Positions 24,154-32,134 of a stretch of 32,582 nt of DNA are shown in pieces. Position numbers and translations under genes: made by a program. Within the stretch, counting starts at the first letter, position 1. Each line of letters opens with the position of its first letter. The DNA is from Falsirhodobacter xinxiangensis (GTDB taxonomy: Bacteria; Pseudomonadota; Alphaproteobacteria; Rhodobacterales; Rhodobacteraceae), in the NCBI RefSeq assembly GCF_004959935.1, contig NZ_SMYN01000024.1, positions 1 to 32,582 of the forward strand. The letters are read 5' to 3'. The notes beneath the pieces are model-generated. The model had not been told where the DNA came from and did not search any database. It saw only the letters and a program-made list of their open reading frames with translations.

Positions 24154-24211
24154 GCCGAAGGTGGCCTGGTTTTACTCCGCCGAATGGCCGGTTTTTACTC
24201 CGGCGTTGACA

Positions 24212-24478
24212 GATGATGAGGCCCAATGCCAAAAGGGCGCACCCTGCGGCCAGCACGGGTCGTCCGCCAAAGCGCGCGATGGCTCCACCCACCTGTGGCG
24301 ACACCATTCCGGCGCAGGCCAGTGCCGCCGAGATTGCACCCACCACCCACGGCAATGACCAGCCCGTATCTGCCACGATGGGCGCCGCGAGCACCGCCAT
24401 CAGGTAGTAGCTGCTGCCCCAGGCGAATATCTGCACGATGCCAAGGGCGGAAATGACCGGCCAGCGTCGTGTCGTCAC
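24212..24478 (-). pseudogene. MFS transporter of the ars operon, truncated by IS21
   Basis: The first 89 or so codons of a major facilitator protein are left ([20 protein letters not shown], helices 1 to 3, ending ALLALGLII). The frame then enters the IS right end. The start overlaps the arsH stop (ATGA). Relatives with this N-terminus accompany ars genes. The encoded stump cannot function as a transporter. Confidence 0.85.
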
Positions 24479-25164
24479 GTCGCGGACGTCTGATTGACAC
24501 GCGCGGACAGTTCCGCCGCCGTCTCTTTCCGCTCGCTGTAACGGTCGGTCAGGTCGGGACGGTCACGGGTCAGGAGGGTAAAGCGCACGAGTTCCTCCAT
24601 CACGTCCACGATCCGGTCATAGAAGGGGGTTGCGTGCATGCGCCCCGCTTCATCGAACTCCTGAAACGCTTTCGGAACGGAGGACTGGTTCGGGATCGTC
24701 ACCATCCGCATCCAGCGCCCCAAGATGCGCATCTGGTTCAACGCGTTGAAGCTTTGCGAGCCGCCCGACACCTGCATCAGCGCCAGCGTCCGACCCTGAG
24801 TGGGGCGGACAGATCCGAGTGTCAGAGGGATCCAGTCGATCTGCGACTTCATCACGCCGGTCATCGCACCGTGCCGTTCGGGGCTGGTCCAGACCTGCCC
24901 CTCGGACCAGAGGCACAGATCGCGCAACTCCTGCACCTTGGGATGGTCGGCCCCGGCGTCATCCGGCAACGGCAAGCCATCGGCGTGGAAAATGCGCGTC
25001 TCGCAGCCGAAGTGGCGCAGCAACCGCTCGGCCTCAAGCGTAGCAAGGCGGCTGTAGGACCTTTCGCGCAACGAGCCATAGAGCAGGAGGATGCGCGGAG
25101 GGGGACCGTCGATCTGCGGCAGACGCAGGGCATCAGGTGACAGGTTCGGCAGGTCGGGGATCAT
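24475..25164 (-). CDS. arsH: ArsH, NADPH-dependent FMN reductase
   Basis: A 229-residue flavodoxin-like reductase. The FMN phosphate loop is [14 protein letters not shown] near residue 29; further ArsH blocks are [20 protein letters not shown] and [15 protein letters not shown]. ArsH oxidises trivalent organoarsenicals or acts in quinone/oxidative defence. It overlaps acr3 upstream and the MFS gene downstream by 4 bases each. Confidence 0.95.
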   Translation of the reverse strand: MIPDLPNLSPDALRLPQIDGPPPRILLLYGSLRERSYSRLATLEAERLLRHFGCETRIFHADGLPLPDDAGADHPKVQELRDLCLWSEGQVWTSPERHGAMTGVMKSQIDWIPLTLGSVRPTQGRTLALMQVSGGSQSFNALNQMRILGRWMRMVTIPNQSSVPKAFQEFDEAGRMHATPFYDRIVDVMEELVRFTLLTRDRPDLTDRYSERKETAAELSARVNQTSAT

Positions 25165-26219
25165 GGGCGGGCTTCCTTCAACGCGGCATCATCCGGGAAC
25201 CAGTGCCTGCCGAGGCGCAGGGCAACGCTGACAAGAAGGATCAGCACCGGCACCTCCACCAGCGGGCCGATGACGGCGGCAAAGGCGACGGGCGAGGCCA
25301 GACCGTAGGCCGCGATGGCGACGGCAATCGCCAGTTCGAAGTTGTTGCCCGCCGCCGTGAAGGCGATGGCCGTGGTGCGCGGATAGTCCTTGGCGATCCA
25401 GCGACCCATCGCAAAGCTGACGAGGAACTGCACGGCGAAGTAGATCACCAGCGGAACCGCAATCCGCAGCGCGTCCAGCGGCAGGCGCAACACGTCGCCG
25501 CCTTTGAGGCTGAACATGGCGACGATGGTGAACAGCAGAGCGACCAGCGTCAGCGGGCCGATCTTCGGCAAGAATGTGTCCTGATACCAGCGCTCGCCCT
25601 TGCGGGCGATCAGGACGCGGCGCGTCACGAAGCCCGCGAGGAAGGGCAGGCCGAGATAGATCAGCACGGCCTCGGTCACCGTCCAGAATCCTACGTCGAT
25701 CACGCTGCCTTCCAGCCCGAACAGGGGCGGCAGGACAGTTAGGAAGAACCATGCGTAGGCTGAGAAGAACAGGATCTGGAAGATCGAGTTGAAGGCCACC
25801 AGCCCCGCGACATACTGGTTGTCGCCCCGTGCAAGCTGGTTCCAGACCAGCACCATGGCGATGCAGCGGGCAAGCCCGATCAGGATCAGGCCCGTCATGT
25901 ATTCCGGCTGGTCGCGCAGGAAGATCACCGCCAGCACGAACATCAGCACCGGCCCAATGATCCAGTTTTGCACCAGCGACAACACCAGAACGCGCTTGTC
26001 GGCAAAGACCTGTGGCAGTTCTTCGTAGCGCACCTTCGCCAGCGGCGGATACATCATCAGGATCAGGCCGATGGCGATGGGAATGTTGGTGGAGCCGACC
26101 GACATGGCGTTCAGCGCATCCGGCAGGCCCGTGAACACAGAGCCGAGCAAGATGCCAAGCGCCATCGCCGCGAAGATCCACAGTGTCAGATAGCGGTCGA
26201 GGAAAGACAGGCGCTGCAT
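25161..26219 (-). CDS. acr3: ACR3-type arsenite efflux permease
   Basis: A 352-residue inner-membrane transporter with ten hydrophobic segments ([61 protein letters not shown] with the conserved Cys, [15 protein letters not shown]). This is the Acr3 family exporting As(III). ATGATG at 26222/26219 overlaps the arsC stop; 26219 is chosen because the GGAG is better spaced. A longer in-frame extension overlaps arsC and is not supported. Confidence 0.95.
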   Translation of the reverse strand: MQRLSFLDRYLTLWIFAAMALGILLGSVFTGLPDALNAMSVGSTNIPIAIGLILMMYPPLAKVRYEELPQVFADKRVLVLSLVQNWIIGPVLMFVLAVIFLRDQPEYMTGLILIGLARCIAMVLVWNQLARGDNQYVAGLVAFNSIFQILFFSAYAWFFLTVLPPLFGLEGSVIDVGFWTVTEAVLIYLGLPFLAGFVTRRVLIARKGERWYQDTFLPKIGPLTLVALLFTIVAMFSLKGGDVLRLPLDALRIAVPLVIYFAVQFLVSFAMGRWIAKDYPRTTAIAFTAAGNNFELAIAVAIAAYGLASPVAFAAVIGPLVEVPVLILLVSVALRLGRHWFPDDAALKEARP

Positions 26220-26650
26220 CATGCGCTCCGCACGCGATTGCCCTGCTCGTCCACGACTTGCTCGCCATCTTCCTTGCTGAAGGCGGCTTGCTGTGCGGGC
26301 AGAAGGTCCAGCACGGCTTCGGACGGACGGCACAGCCGGACGCCCTGCGGGCTGACGACGATGGGCCGATTGATGAGGATCGGATGCGCCATCATCGCGT
26401 CGATCAGGGCATCATCAGGCAGCGCGGGATCATCCAGACCAAGGTCGGCATAGGGTATGCCCTTTGCGCGCAACAGGGCGCGGGGTGTGATCCCCATCCG
26501 TTCGATAAGCTGCACCAGCAACGCCCGCGACGGCGGCGTCTTCAGATACTCGACCACATGCGGCTCAATGCCCGCGTTGCGGATCATCGCCAGCGTATTG
26601 CGCGACGTGCCGCAGGCAGGGTTGTGATAGATCACGATGTCCATGGTCAT
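26219..26650 (-). CDS. arsC: ArsC, glutaredoxin-linked arsenate reductase
   Basis: A 143-residue ArsC of the Escherichia coli plasmid type. [14 protein letters not shown] holds catalytic Cys13; the conserved arginines are in [17 protein letters not shown] and [15 protein letters not shown]. The C-terminus [12 protein letters not shown] is family-typical. It reduces arsenate to arsenite with glutathione and glutaredoxin. The start overlaps the preceding gene by 4 bases (ATGA). Confidence 0.95.
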   Translation of the reverse strand: MTMDIVIYHNPACGTSRNTLAMIRNAGIEPHVVEYLKTPPSRALLVQLIERMGITPRALLRAKGIPYADLGLDDPALPDDALIDAMMAHPILINRPIVVSPQGVRLCRPSEAVLDLLPAQQAAFSKEDGEQVVDEQGNRVRSA

Positions 26651-27174
26651 ACAGCCTCGGGCTTTGCGCTGGTCGAGCCTTCGGAACGACCGATTTGGTG
26701 AAGATGCGAGGTCAGGCTGGCAGAATCGAGGCTGGACACCGGCAGTTCCTTAAAAAGGCCAATGCGTGTTTTGACGTAACGAAGGGCTTCGATGAAGGCC
26801 AGTTCACGCTCCAACTCTGTCCCTTGGGCAGCAGCCGGGTCCGTGATGCCCCAATGGGCCGAGACAGGCTGGCCGGGCCAGAACGGGCAGACTTCTCCTG
26901 CCGCGTCGTCGCAGACCGTGAAGATGAAATCCATCTTCGGCGCATCGGGACCGGCAAATTCATCCCAGCTTTTCGAGCGCAATCCATCGGTCGGATAGTG
27001 GTAATTGCGCAGCAGGTTTAGGGCCATGGGATGCACATCGCCTTTCGGTTGGCTTCCAGCCGAAAAGGCACGGAAGCGACCCTCGCCGTCCTTGTTCAAC
27101 ACACTTTCCGCGATGATGGACCGGGCAGAGTTCCCCGTGCAGAGGAACAGGACATTGTAGATGGGATCAGACAT
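26647..27174 (-). CDS. arsenate reductase, low-molecular-weight phosphatase type
   Basis: A 175-residue LMW-PTP-like arsenate reductase. P-loop FLCTGNSARSIIAE (C-x5-R), then SAGSQPKGDVHPMAL, TVCDDAAGEVCPFWPG with candidate redox cysteines, and SAHWGITDPA. It would reduce arsenate with thioredoxin or glutaredoxin. Start 27174 has GAGAGAG upstream and overlaps arsR by 8 bases. Its C-terminal 30 residues are unusual Ser-rich sequence. Two non-homologous arsenate reductases thus lie side by side. Confidence 0.93.
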   Translation of the reverse strand: MSDPIYNVLFLCTGNSARSIIAESVLNKDGEGRFRAFSAGSQPKGDVHPMALNLLRNYHYPTDGLRSKSWDEFAGPDAPKMDFIFTVCDDAAGEVCPFWPGQPVSAHWGITDPAAAQGTELERELAFIEALRYVKTRIGLFKELPVSSLDSASLTSHLHQIGRSEGSTSAKPEAV

Positions 27175-27520
27175 TTTCTCTCTCCTTCGAGGGAAAGCAG
27201 GGGGAAGCATCCAAAGCGGGGGCACAGATTTCCGGATGGCCTTGGCAGCAGTCATGCAGCAGGAATTGGATCAAACCTGTGAAGGCCGGATAGACGGCGC
27301 TGTAGATGATGAAACGCCCGTCACGGCGGGACTGAACAAGGCCAGCATGTTCCAGATGGGTCAGGTGAAACGACAGACGCGAAGTGGTTGCGCCTATGAC
27401 TTCACCGATAGAGCCCGCGGCCATGCCGTCCGGTCCGGCTTGGACGAGCAGACGCACGATACGAAGGCGGGTTTCCTGGGACAGAGCAGCAAAGGCGACA
27501 AGTGCGCGGTCTTCTTCCAT
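27167..27520 (-). CDS. arsR: ArsR family repressor of the ars operon
   Basis: A 117-residue winged-helix repressor (ALSQETRLRIVRLLVQAGPDG, IGATTSRLSFHLTHLEHAGLV, RRDGRFIIYS). The C-terminal cysteines in HDCCQGHPEIC are the likely As(III) ligands. First gene of the minus-strand operon arsR, LMW reductase, arsC, acr3, arsH, MFS. GAGAGG lies 8 bases before ATG 27520. Confidence 0.93.
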   Translation of the reverse strand: MEEDRALVAFAALSQETRLRIVRLLVQAGPDGMAAGSIGEVIGATTSRLSFHLTHLEHAGLVQSRRDGRFIIYSAVYPAFTGLIQFLLHDCCQGHPEICAPALDASPCFPSKERENV

Positions 27521-27541
27521 CGAATCAACCTCTCAACGATT

Positions 27542-27552
27542 ATTGATACAAT
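27542..27552. promoter_or_regulatory. ATTG-ATA-CAAT dyad upstream of arsR
   Basis: A perfect short dyad 22 bases before the arsR start codon, in the 136-base region between two divergent arsR genes. ArsR operators are AT-rich dyads in this position, so autoregulation is likely. Confidence 0.55.
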
Positions 27553-27629
27553 GATTGGTGAAGGTCATCTGTGCAAGAGAGATTGATAGCTGGTTCGGCA
27601 TAAAGCTTGCCATTCTTGTTCAACACCAT

Positions 27630-27659
27630 CATTACAACACCAAAAGGATGGTTGTAATG
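27630..27659 (+). promoter_or_regulatory. 9 bp dyad spanning RBS and start codon of second arsR
   Basis: CATTACAAC (27630-27638) and GTTGTAATG (27651-27659) are a perfect inverted repeat. The loop contains AAAAGGA and the right arm contains the ATG. It may be a repressor operator placed over the start, or an mRNA hairpin that hides the start codon. Confidence 0.6.
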
Positions 27660-28013
27660 AATCAGGATGAAGCTCTCCGTGGGTTTGCAGCGATTGCACA
27701 GGAAACGCGCCTGAGGATCATCCGGGCGCTGGTGACGGCCGGAGCGGATGGGCTTGCGTCTGGAGCCATTGCCGACAGCCTCGACGGCTCGCCTCAACGA
27801 ACGTCCTTCCATCTGAAGGAGTTGGAGAATGCCGGGCTGATCCAGAGCCGCCGCGAAGGCAAATCCATCATCTACAGTGCAAAGTTCTCGGCGCTATCGT
27901 CCTTGGTGGCATTCCTCATGCACGACTGTTGCCACGGCCACTGCAAACACTGCGATGACGCCATCGCGCTGTTTGCAAAATGTGAAGGACGGCCAACAGG
28001 CCCGATCCACTGA
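27657..28013 (+). CDS. second ArsR family repressor
   Basis: A 118-residue ArsR-type protein resembling the first (AIAQETRLRIIRALVTAGADG, SPQRTSFHLKELENAGLIQ, REGKSIIYSAKF) but with a different C-terminal ligand region, HDCCHGHCKHC. Divergent from the main ars operon and followed by a transporter gene 56 bases later. The longer frame to 27555 covers the promoter; ATG 27657 is chosen for homology start. It may sense a different oxyanion or arsenical. Confidence 0.92.
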   Translation: MNQDEALRGFAAIAQETRLRIIRALVTAGADGLASGAIADSLDGSPQRTSFHLKELENAGLIQSRREGKSIIYSAKFSALSSLVAFLMHDCCHGHCKHCDDAIALFAKCEGRPTGPIH

Positions 28014-28069
28014 TCTTACCCTTCCCATAATGACTGTGGCTGGCGTCTGGACCACGGCAAGGAAATGAC

Positions 28070-29044
28070 ATGCGCGATATTCTCGAACGGCAACAGGTGT
28101 GGATCTACTTTGCGGCTGTCGCCCTTGCCGCGATCGTTGGATTTGCCGTGTCAGGCACAGGCGAACTGGAAGGCGCGATCAATCCCGCACTCGCCTTTAT
28201 GCTGTTCGTCACCTTTCTGCAGGTGCCGTTGCCAGAGATTGGCCGAGGATTCCGAGAAACACGGTTTCTGGGTGCCCTTCTCGTCAGCAACTTCATCTGC
28301 GTTCCGATCCTTGCCTTCCTGCTGTCCCGCCTTGCCATAGACGACGCATTGCTGCGCCTTGGCATCCTCATGGTGCTGCTCACACCCTGCATCGATTACG
28401 TGATCACCTTTGCCCATTTGGGGCGGGCGGATGCACGACTGCTGCTGTCATCAACGCCGATCCTGCTGCTGGTGCAGATGGCCCTGCTGCCGATTTACCT
28501 GGGCGTATTCCTTGGCGACGAAGCTGCCGACCTCGTGCGTGTCGGCCCGTTCGTGCATGCGTTTGTGTGGCTGATCGCCGTGCCGCTGATCTGCGCGGGC
28601 ACTGTCCAGCTTTGGGCCGCGCGACATACGACAGGACAGCGCGTCAGCGACATTCTGGGGCTTCTTCCGGTCCCCGCGACGGCTGTGGTCCTGTTCCTCG
28701 TCGTGGCCGCCACGGTTCCGGTTCTGGGAGCCGCCAGCCGTCATGCACTATCCGCCCTGCCCATCTACATCGCGTTTGCCGTCATCGCTCCATTCATCGG
28801 CTGGGGCGTTGCACGGGCCTTCGGGCTTCAACCTGTTGCAGGACGGGCTGTGTCCTTCTCGACAGCAACCCGAAACTCCCTTGTCGTGCTGCCGTTGGCC
28901 CTTGCTGTTCCGGGTGCGATCCCCGTGCTTCCGGCTGTGATCGTGACGCAGACTTTGGTCGAGCTGATAGCCGAGTTGGTTTACATCCGCGTTCTTCCAC
29001 GCTTTGGGAAAAACGCGGATGAGGCGAAGGTTCATGCTTGCTGA
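28070..29044 (+). CDS. BASS-family 'arsenic resistance' transporter
   Basis: A 324-residue membrane protein with about ten helices (VWIYFAAVALAAIVGFAV, GAINPALAFMLFVTFLQVPL, MVLLTPCIDYVITFAHLGRAD, FSTATRNSLVVLPLALA). It belongs to the bile acid/sodium symporter superfamily, in the branch annotated as arsenic resistance proteins related to but distinct from Acr3. AAGGAA lies 6 bases before ATG. Together with the second arsR it is a complete separate efflux unit; the substrate may be arsenite or another metalloid. Confidence 0.85.
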   Translation: MRDILERQQVWIYFAAVALAAIVGFAVSGTGELEGAINPALAFMLFVTFLQVPLPEIGRGFRETRFLGALLVSNFICVPILAFLLSRLAIDDALLRLGILMVLLTPCIDYVITFAHLGRADARLLLSSTPILLLVQMALLPIYLGVFLGDEAADLVRVGPFVHAFVWLIAVPLICAGTVQLWAARHTTGQRVSDILGLLPVPATAVVLFLVVAATVPVLGAASRHALSALPIYIAFAVIAPFIGWGVARAFGLQPVAGRAVSFSTATRNSLVVLPLALAVPGAIPVLPAVIVTQTLVELIAELVYIRVLPRFGKNADEAKVHAC

Positions 29045-29322
29045 ATGGCAGGAATGTCCCATCCCATGCCATTCCTGCGGGCCACAGGCCCGCCACGGGT
29101 GCGGGGTCTGCTCGTGGGACCAAGCTGCCCTTCGCTGCATTGGCACCATAGTAAGCCTCCTGAGGCCGCTATGTGCTCGAAGCGGACATAGCTTCCCCAG
29201 CACTACTCGGTTTCGCCGATTGTCGTTACCGACACAAGTTCCGTCATATGACAACATACTGATGCAGCGCCGTGACGCCCCAGAAATTGATGCGCCAATC
29301 GCGTTAAGTAGGGAAATTACAC
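29045..29322. other. intergenic, contains a hairpin
   Basis: Holds a stem GCAGGAATG / CATTCCTGC (29048-29078, 13-base loop) just behind the transporter stop, a likely transcript end although no clear T-run follows. The rest has no supported gene and marks the change from GC-rich to AT-richer sequence. Confidence 0.5.
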
Positions 29323-30345
29323 CTAGAAGCCAAGTGTTACTGTATGAAATACCTGTTGAGCGTCGCGATCTAAACCCAGTATGTCAGCAAGATAGTCATC
29401 GACAGTCGCTGGTGTTATATGAGTTTTGACGCCATACGCTGTTGCAATGACGAGGAGATACTGCGCCATTCTGCCTACGTCGAAGTAAAGGTTGCGCAAA
29501 GCACGTTCGTGTCGGTAGCGCCACTGGAAACGCCGAAAATCAGCGGTTAATAGAATAGTGCAAGCTGCGGTCAGCGCCTGCTCATGGCCTATTAGCCCCT
29601 TACAAATTTCTTGCCGAAATAGTCCAGACCGATTTAGGCGAAGCCGATCTTGGCTGATACTGTAAAAATAGATACCGGCTTCAAGACCAGGCACATCAAA
29701 AATAGCAATGTACGGGTCGAACGCAAAACCCACACCGTGAAGAATATTATGAATATGCTCTTCAACATCCGGCACATGATAGCGGCGAGATACTGAGAAG
29801 CCGTTGGCCAACAAACCATGGAGTATTTCCGATGTTAGCTCGCCGTTAGAAGTCATCGAAAGTGTTGTTTTTCGCGACGCGAGAACATCTCCTACATTAC
29901 ACTTTGGTGGGATTGGTGCCGGCGCCCCTATGAAGCTGTTCTCACTGGCGTCCACGAGCTCGGGCAAGGGAAGTTCCTTGTCTACCAGCATCTGCTTAAG
30001 CGCATTGCACCGAAGATCTTCGTAGTTCTCGCCTTCATCAAGAAACGTGTCCCTAATAGACCAATGATAGTAGCTCAAGGCCAAGGCCCAGTTTCGCTCT
30101 TTCCAGTGGTTTAGACTCCCAGTAGCGCTTGCTGTCTTTGATTCTGCTGTAGGTCCGATGAGGTCGAGTGCCGTCAAAGCCTCAAGCTGTTTCTTACCAA
30201 GGCCTTTATCCGAAAAAAGTGCGTCGAGTAGATCTTGCTTCCGCATACGATAACGCTTTTGCTCAGATGCGTCACTAATTTGAACCTCTCCGAGCGGCTC
30301 AACTTTGTTGGGCCTTATCGTAACAAGTGGATTCCAATAGCTCAT
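29323..30345 (-). CDS. SagB-like (nitroreductase-fold) protein B, lacks SGG motif
   Basis: A 340-residue protein. The first 120 residues are helical (ERNWALALSYYHWSIRDTFLDEGENY), then a nitroreductase/SagB-type domain: GLEAGIYFYSISQDRLRL, HEQALTAACTILLTADFRRFQWRYRHERALRNLYFDVGRMAQ (given in parts), and VDDYLADILGLD. These blocks fit SagB-type peptide dehydrogenases and their relatives. The FMN-contact SGG-x-RHP motif of the partner is absent (FAFDPYIAIF stands there). ATG 30345 overlaps the stop of the partner gene (TGATG) with GAGG 7 bases before. Codons are visibly AT-richer than in the resistance genes. Confidence 0.75.
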   Translation of the reverse strand: MSYWNPLVTIRPNKVEPLGEVQISDASEQKRYRMRKQDLLDALFSDKGLGKKQLEALTALDLIGPTAESKTASATGSLNHWKERNWALALSYYHWSIRDTFLDEGENYEDLRCNALKQMLVDKELPLPELVDASENSFIGAPAPIPPKCNVGDVLASRKTTLSMTSNGELTSEILHGLLANGFSVSRRYHVPDVEEHIHNILHGVGFAFDPYIAIFDVPGLEAGIYFYSISQDRLRLNRSGLFRQEICKGLIGHEQALTAACTILLTADFRRFQWRYRHERALRNLYFDVGRMAQYLLVIATAYGVKTHITPATVDDYLADILGLDRDAQQVFHTVTLGF

Positions 30346-31508
30346 CAATCAGCCTCATAAACGAAGACTTTTGAATTTCTAGTGCGTTGGTTTCCAGAAC
30401 CTCCGATCGCAGCGCCGTAGATTACGCCTTCAACAAGTGGATCCAATCTGAGAAGTTCTCCAACTTTTCGGTCATTGAGCCCATGTTGCACTAAACAGTT
30501 CACGCGAAGAGCTTTTGCAGAGATATCCATGGTCCCGCATATGTGCCCAACGTCCATGTAGATCGCCCGGAAGCTTCGTGGTTCCCGATACCGATACATG
30601 CTTCGCTCAAAGACGCTTGTCATCACGACGACGCCGTCGACAGCAAACGATGCTCGCAACGGCCCCGAAAATAGTTTCATCATTTGATCGTGAGAGTCTT
30701 CGAATTCTGCGATCCTATCAAGCGAAACATCGAGAACGTTATAGTGGTAAATGCCGGGATTAAGTCCCTCAATGGATGCGGCAAAAAGATAGGCTTCGGT
30801 TGGATGCCGCGACCCTCCAGAAGGACTAGTCTTGCCTATAGCATCGGCCATTAGGCGGGAATTGGTCGCGAGTTGGCGAGATCTCAGTTTTCCAAAAACT
30901 ACAGATAGAAGTGCAAGGCATCGCGAGCGGTCTAAGCGCTCTAGACCAGGGTCGCCGTTCCACAAGTCTACGAAAGGCTCTTTGAGGTCTTGGAGCACGT
31001 CAGCGGCTAATGGCGCAGGAATGCGATTTGGCGCATCAGCAAAGTACTTCGCTCGCTCCAAGTCTGGTTCTGTTTGGACATACTGAACCATCCTTTGGTA
31101 ATCAATTTCTCTTCCGTCTACCGAATAATCCGCAAACGGGTAATTTAATGTCGCGACGTGGTAGTCAGCAGAGTCAACCCAGCCATATTCGGCCCAAGCC
31201 TTAAACAGCGCAGAATATCGACAATGGTCTGTATCGTCTGGCGGCACTAGAAGACGGAGCTGACTGAGTTGCGCAACTGTCTCATCCAGGAGAGACCGAT
31301 CCAAGGCATACCGATTAGCGAGTGCGGCGCAGATAGCCTCTACGTTGCCGCCGTCCATAAATGCAATCAGAACTGCAGTTGCAACTTGCGAGCATCGAAA
31401 CCGTACGCAGCTTACCAAGTCAATCGCGAGCCATCCTGAGCCGTCGCCCGCGCTAGGATAGAGCCGCAACCCGCTGTGGGTTACCAGCTCATCGGTGCTC
31501 CAGTTCAT
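30345..31508 (-). CDS. SagB-like (nitroreductase-fold) protein A with N-terminal winged-helix-like domain
   Basis: A 387-residue protein. Residues about 10-90 (LRLYPSAGDGSGWLAIDL to LSQLRLLVPPDD) look like a PqqD-like or SagB N-terminal domain of the sort that binds leader peptides. WAEYGWVDSADYH follows, and from about residue 190 the nitroreductase fold with the FMN motif KTSPSGGSRHPTEAYLFA, LNPGIYHYNVLDVSLDRI, and YMDVGHICGTMDISAKALRVN. It would be an FMN-dependent oxidoreductase. The start could also be GTG 31526; ATG 31508 is chosen. It follows the small-peptide gene by 26 bases and is coupled to protein B. Confidence 0.78.
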   Translation of the reverse strand: MNWSTDELVTHSGLRLYPSAGDGSGWLAIDLVSCVRFRCSQVATAVLIAFMDGGNVEAICAALANRYALDRSLLDETVAQLSQLRLLVPPDDTDHCRYSALFKAWAEYGWVDSADYHVATLNYPFADYSVDGREIDYQRMVQYVQTEPDLERAKYFADAPNRIPAPLAADVLQDLKEPFVDLWNGDPGLERLDRSRCLALLSVVFGKLRSRQLATNSRLMADAIGKTSPSGGSRHPTEAYLFAASIEGLNPGIYHYNVLDVSLDRIAEFEDSHDQMMKLFSGPLRASFAVDGVVVMTSVFERSMYRYREPRSFRAIYMDVGHICGTMDISAKALRVNCLVQHGLNDRKVGELLRLDPLVEGVIYGAAIGGSGNQRTRNSKVFVYEAD

Positions 31509-31534
31509 TCTCACTGAGAATTCCACCGACGACT

Positions 31535-31708
31535 TTATTCAGAAGCATCTGATTCGTCTTTGGCTTGCTCCCTTAGAGTCCACGGTTCGGCTTTCATTTG
31601 CTTGAGAGCAGAAATTGGCTCCCCAAGTACCTCGATAATGAATATATCGCTTTTCTCACTGTCGCGACGGATCCGGACGAGGTCTTCACTGCTGTCAGGT
31701 GCGGTCAT
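31535..31708 (-). CDS. 57-residue peptide, candidate substrate of the SagB-like pair
   Basis: A small acidic peptide beginning MTAPDSSEDLVRIRRD, with a hydrophobic middle (SDIFIIEVLGEPISALK) and a charged C-terminus (EPWTLREQAKDESDASE). No cysteine, no signal peptide, no GG cleavage site. GGAG lies 8 bases before ATG 31708; a longer frame upstream has no ribosome binding site. First gene of the operon with two SagB-like proteins. It could be a precursor peptide or a small accessory subunit; there is no family I recognise. Confidence 0.65.
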   Translation of the reverse strand: MTAPDSSEDLVRIRRDSEKSDIFIIEVLGEPISALKQMKAEPWTLREQAKDESDASE

Positions 31709-32134
31709 GGCGTTAGCTCCAATTAAATAAAAACGAGCAAACAATGCGATCAGTTTCTGCAGAGGGCAAACGAGAGCTGCAGGTAAAGATCGACCAGCCG
31801 ATTGAGCCACAGAATTTCATTTCTAGCAAGAAAAACGTGATGGTTTGGAGGCGGCATAAGTAGCGAATGGCTTTTACGGTTGTGCGGGTACCGTGTTCAG
31901 GCCGTCGGGCTACTTTCTGTCCGAGCTTAATGTTGCGCCGCGCACGAATGTCCGAGGGGAGGTTGGAAGCGGTCCGCTGCACTTACAGGACTCTAGATCA
32001 ACCTGACCGTCATCTATGGGCTCTTTGCGGTAGTTTTGCGTGACGAACGAGGCAGAGACGTCTGACACACTGTCGGTGCTTTCCGAAGTCCTTGCATCGT
32101 GCCGAGGCAGATCCGTCTGCGAATCTACAATCTT
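31709..32134. other. upstream region of the peptide operon, AT-rich, no supported gene
   Basis: About 425 bases between the peptide gene and the right long repeat. The first 90 bases are AT-rich and should contain the operon promoter, but no convincing -35/-10 pair could be fixed. An inverted copy of the repeat's AAACTACC motif lies at 32030-32037 (GGTAGTTTTGCGTGACGAA). Confidence 0.5.

Larger units (their letters stand above)
21721..24211 (+). mobile_element. IS21-family insertion sequence
   Basis: About 2.5 kb with istA and istB flanked by related terminal repeats. The left end has tandem GGCGGAATAATCCGGCC and GGCGGAGTAAAATCCGGCC units. The right end, inverted, has CCGGAGTAAAAACCGGCC and GGCGGAGTAAAACCAGGCC units. 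Outer limits are set at TG (21721) and CA (24210-24211); the left limit is approximate. No matching target duplication is seen in the flanks. The left flank is the ICMT gene end and the right flank is the interior of an MFS gene, suggesting loss of DNA at one side. Confidence 0.85.
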
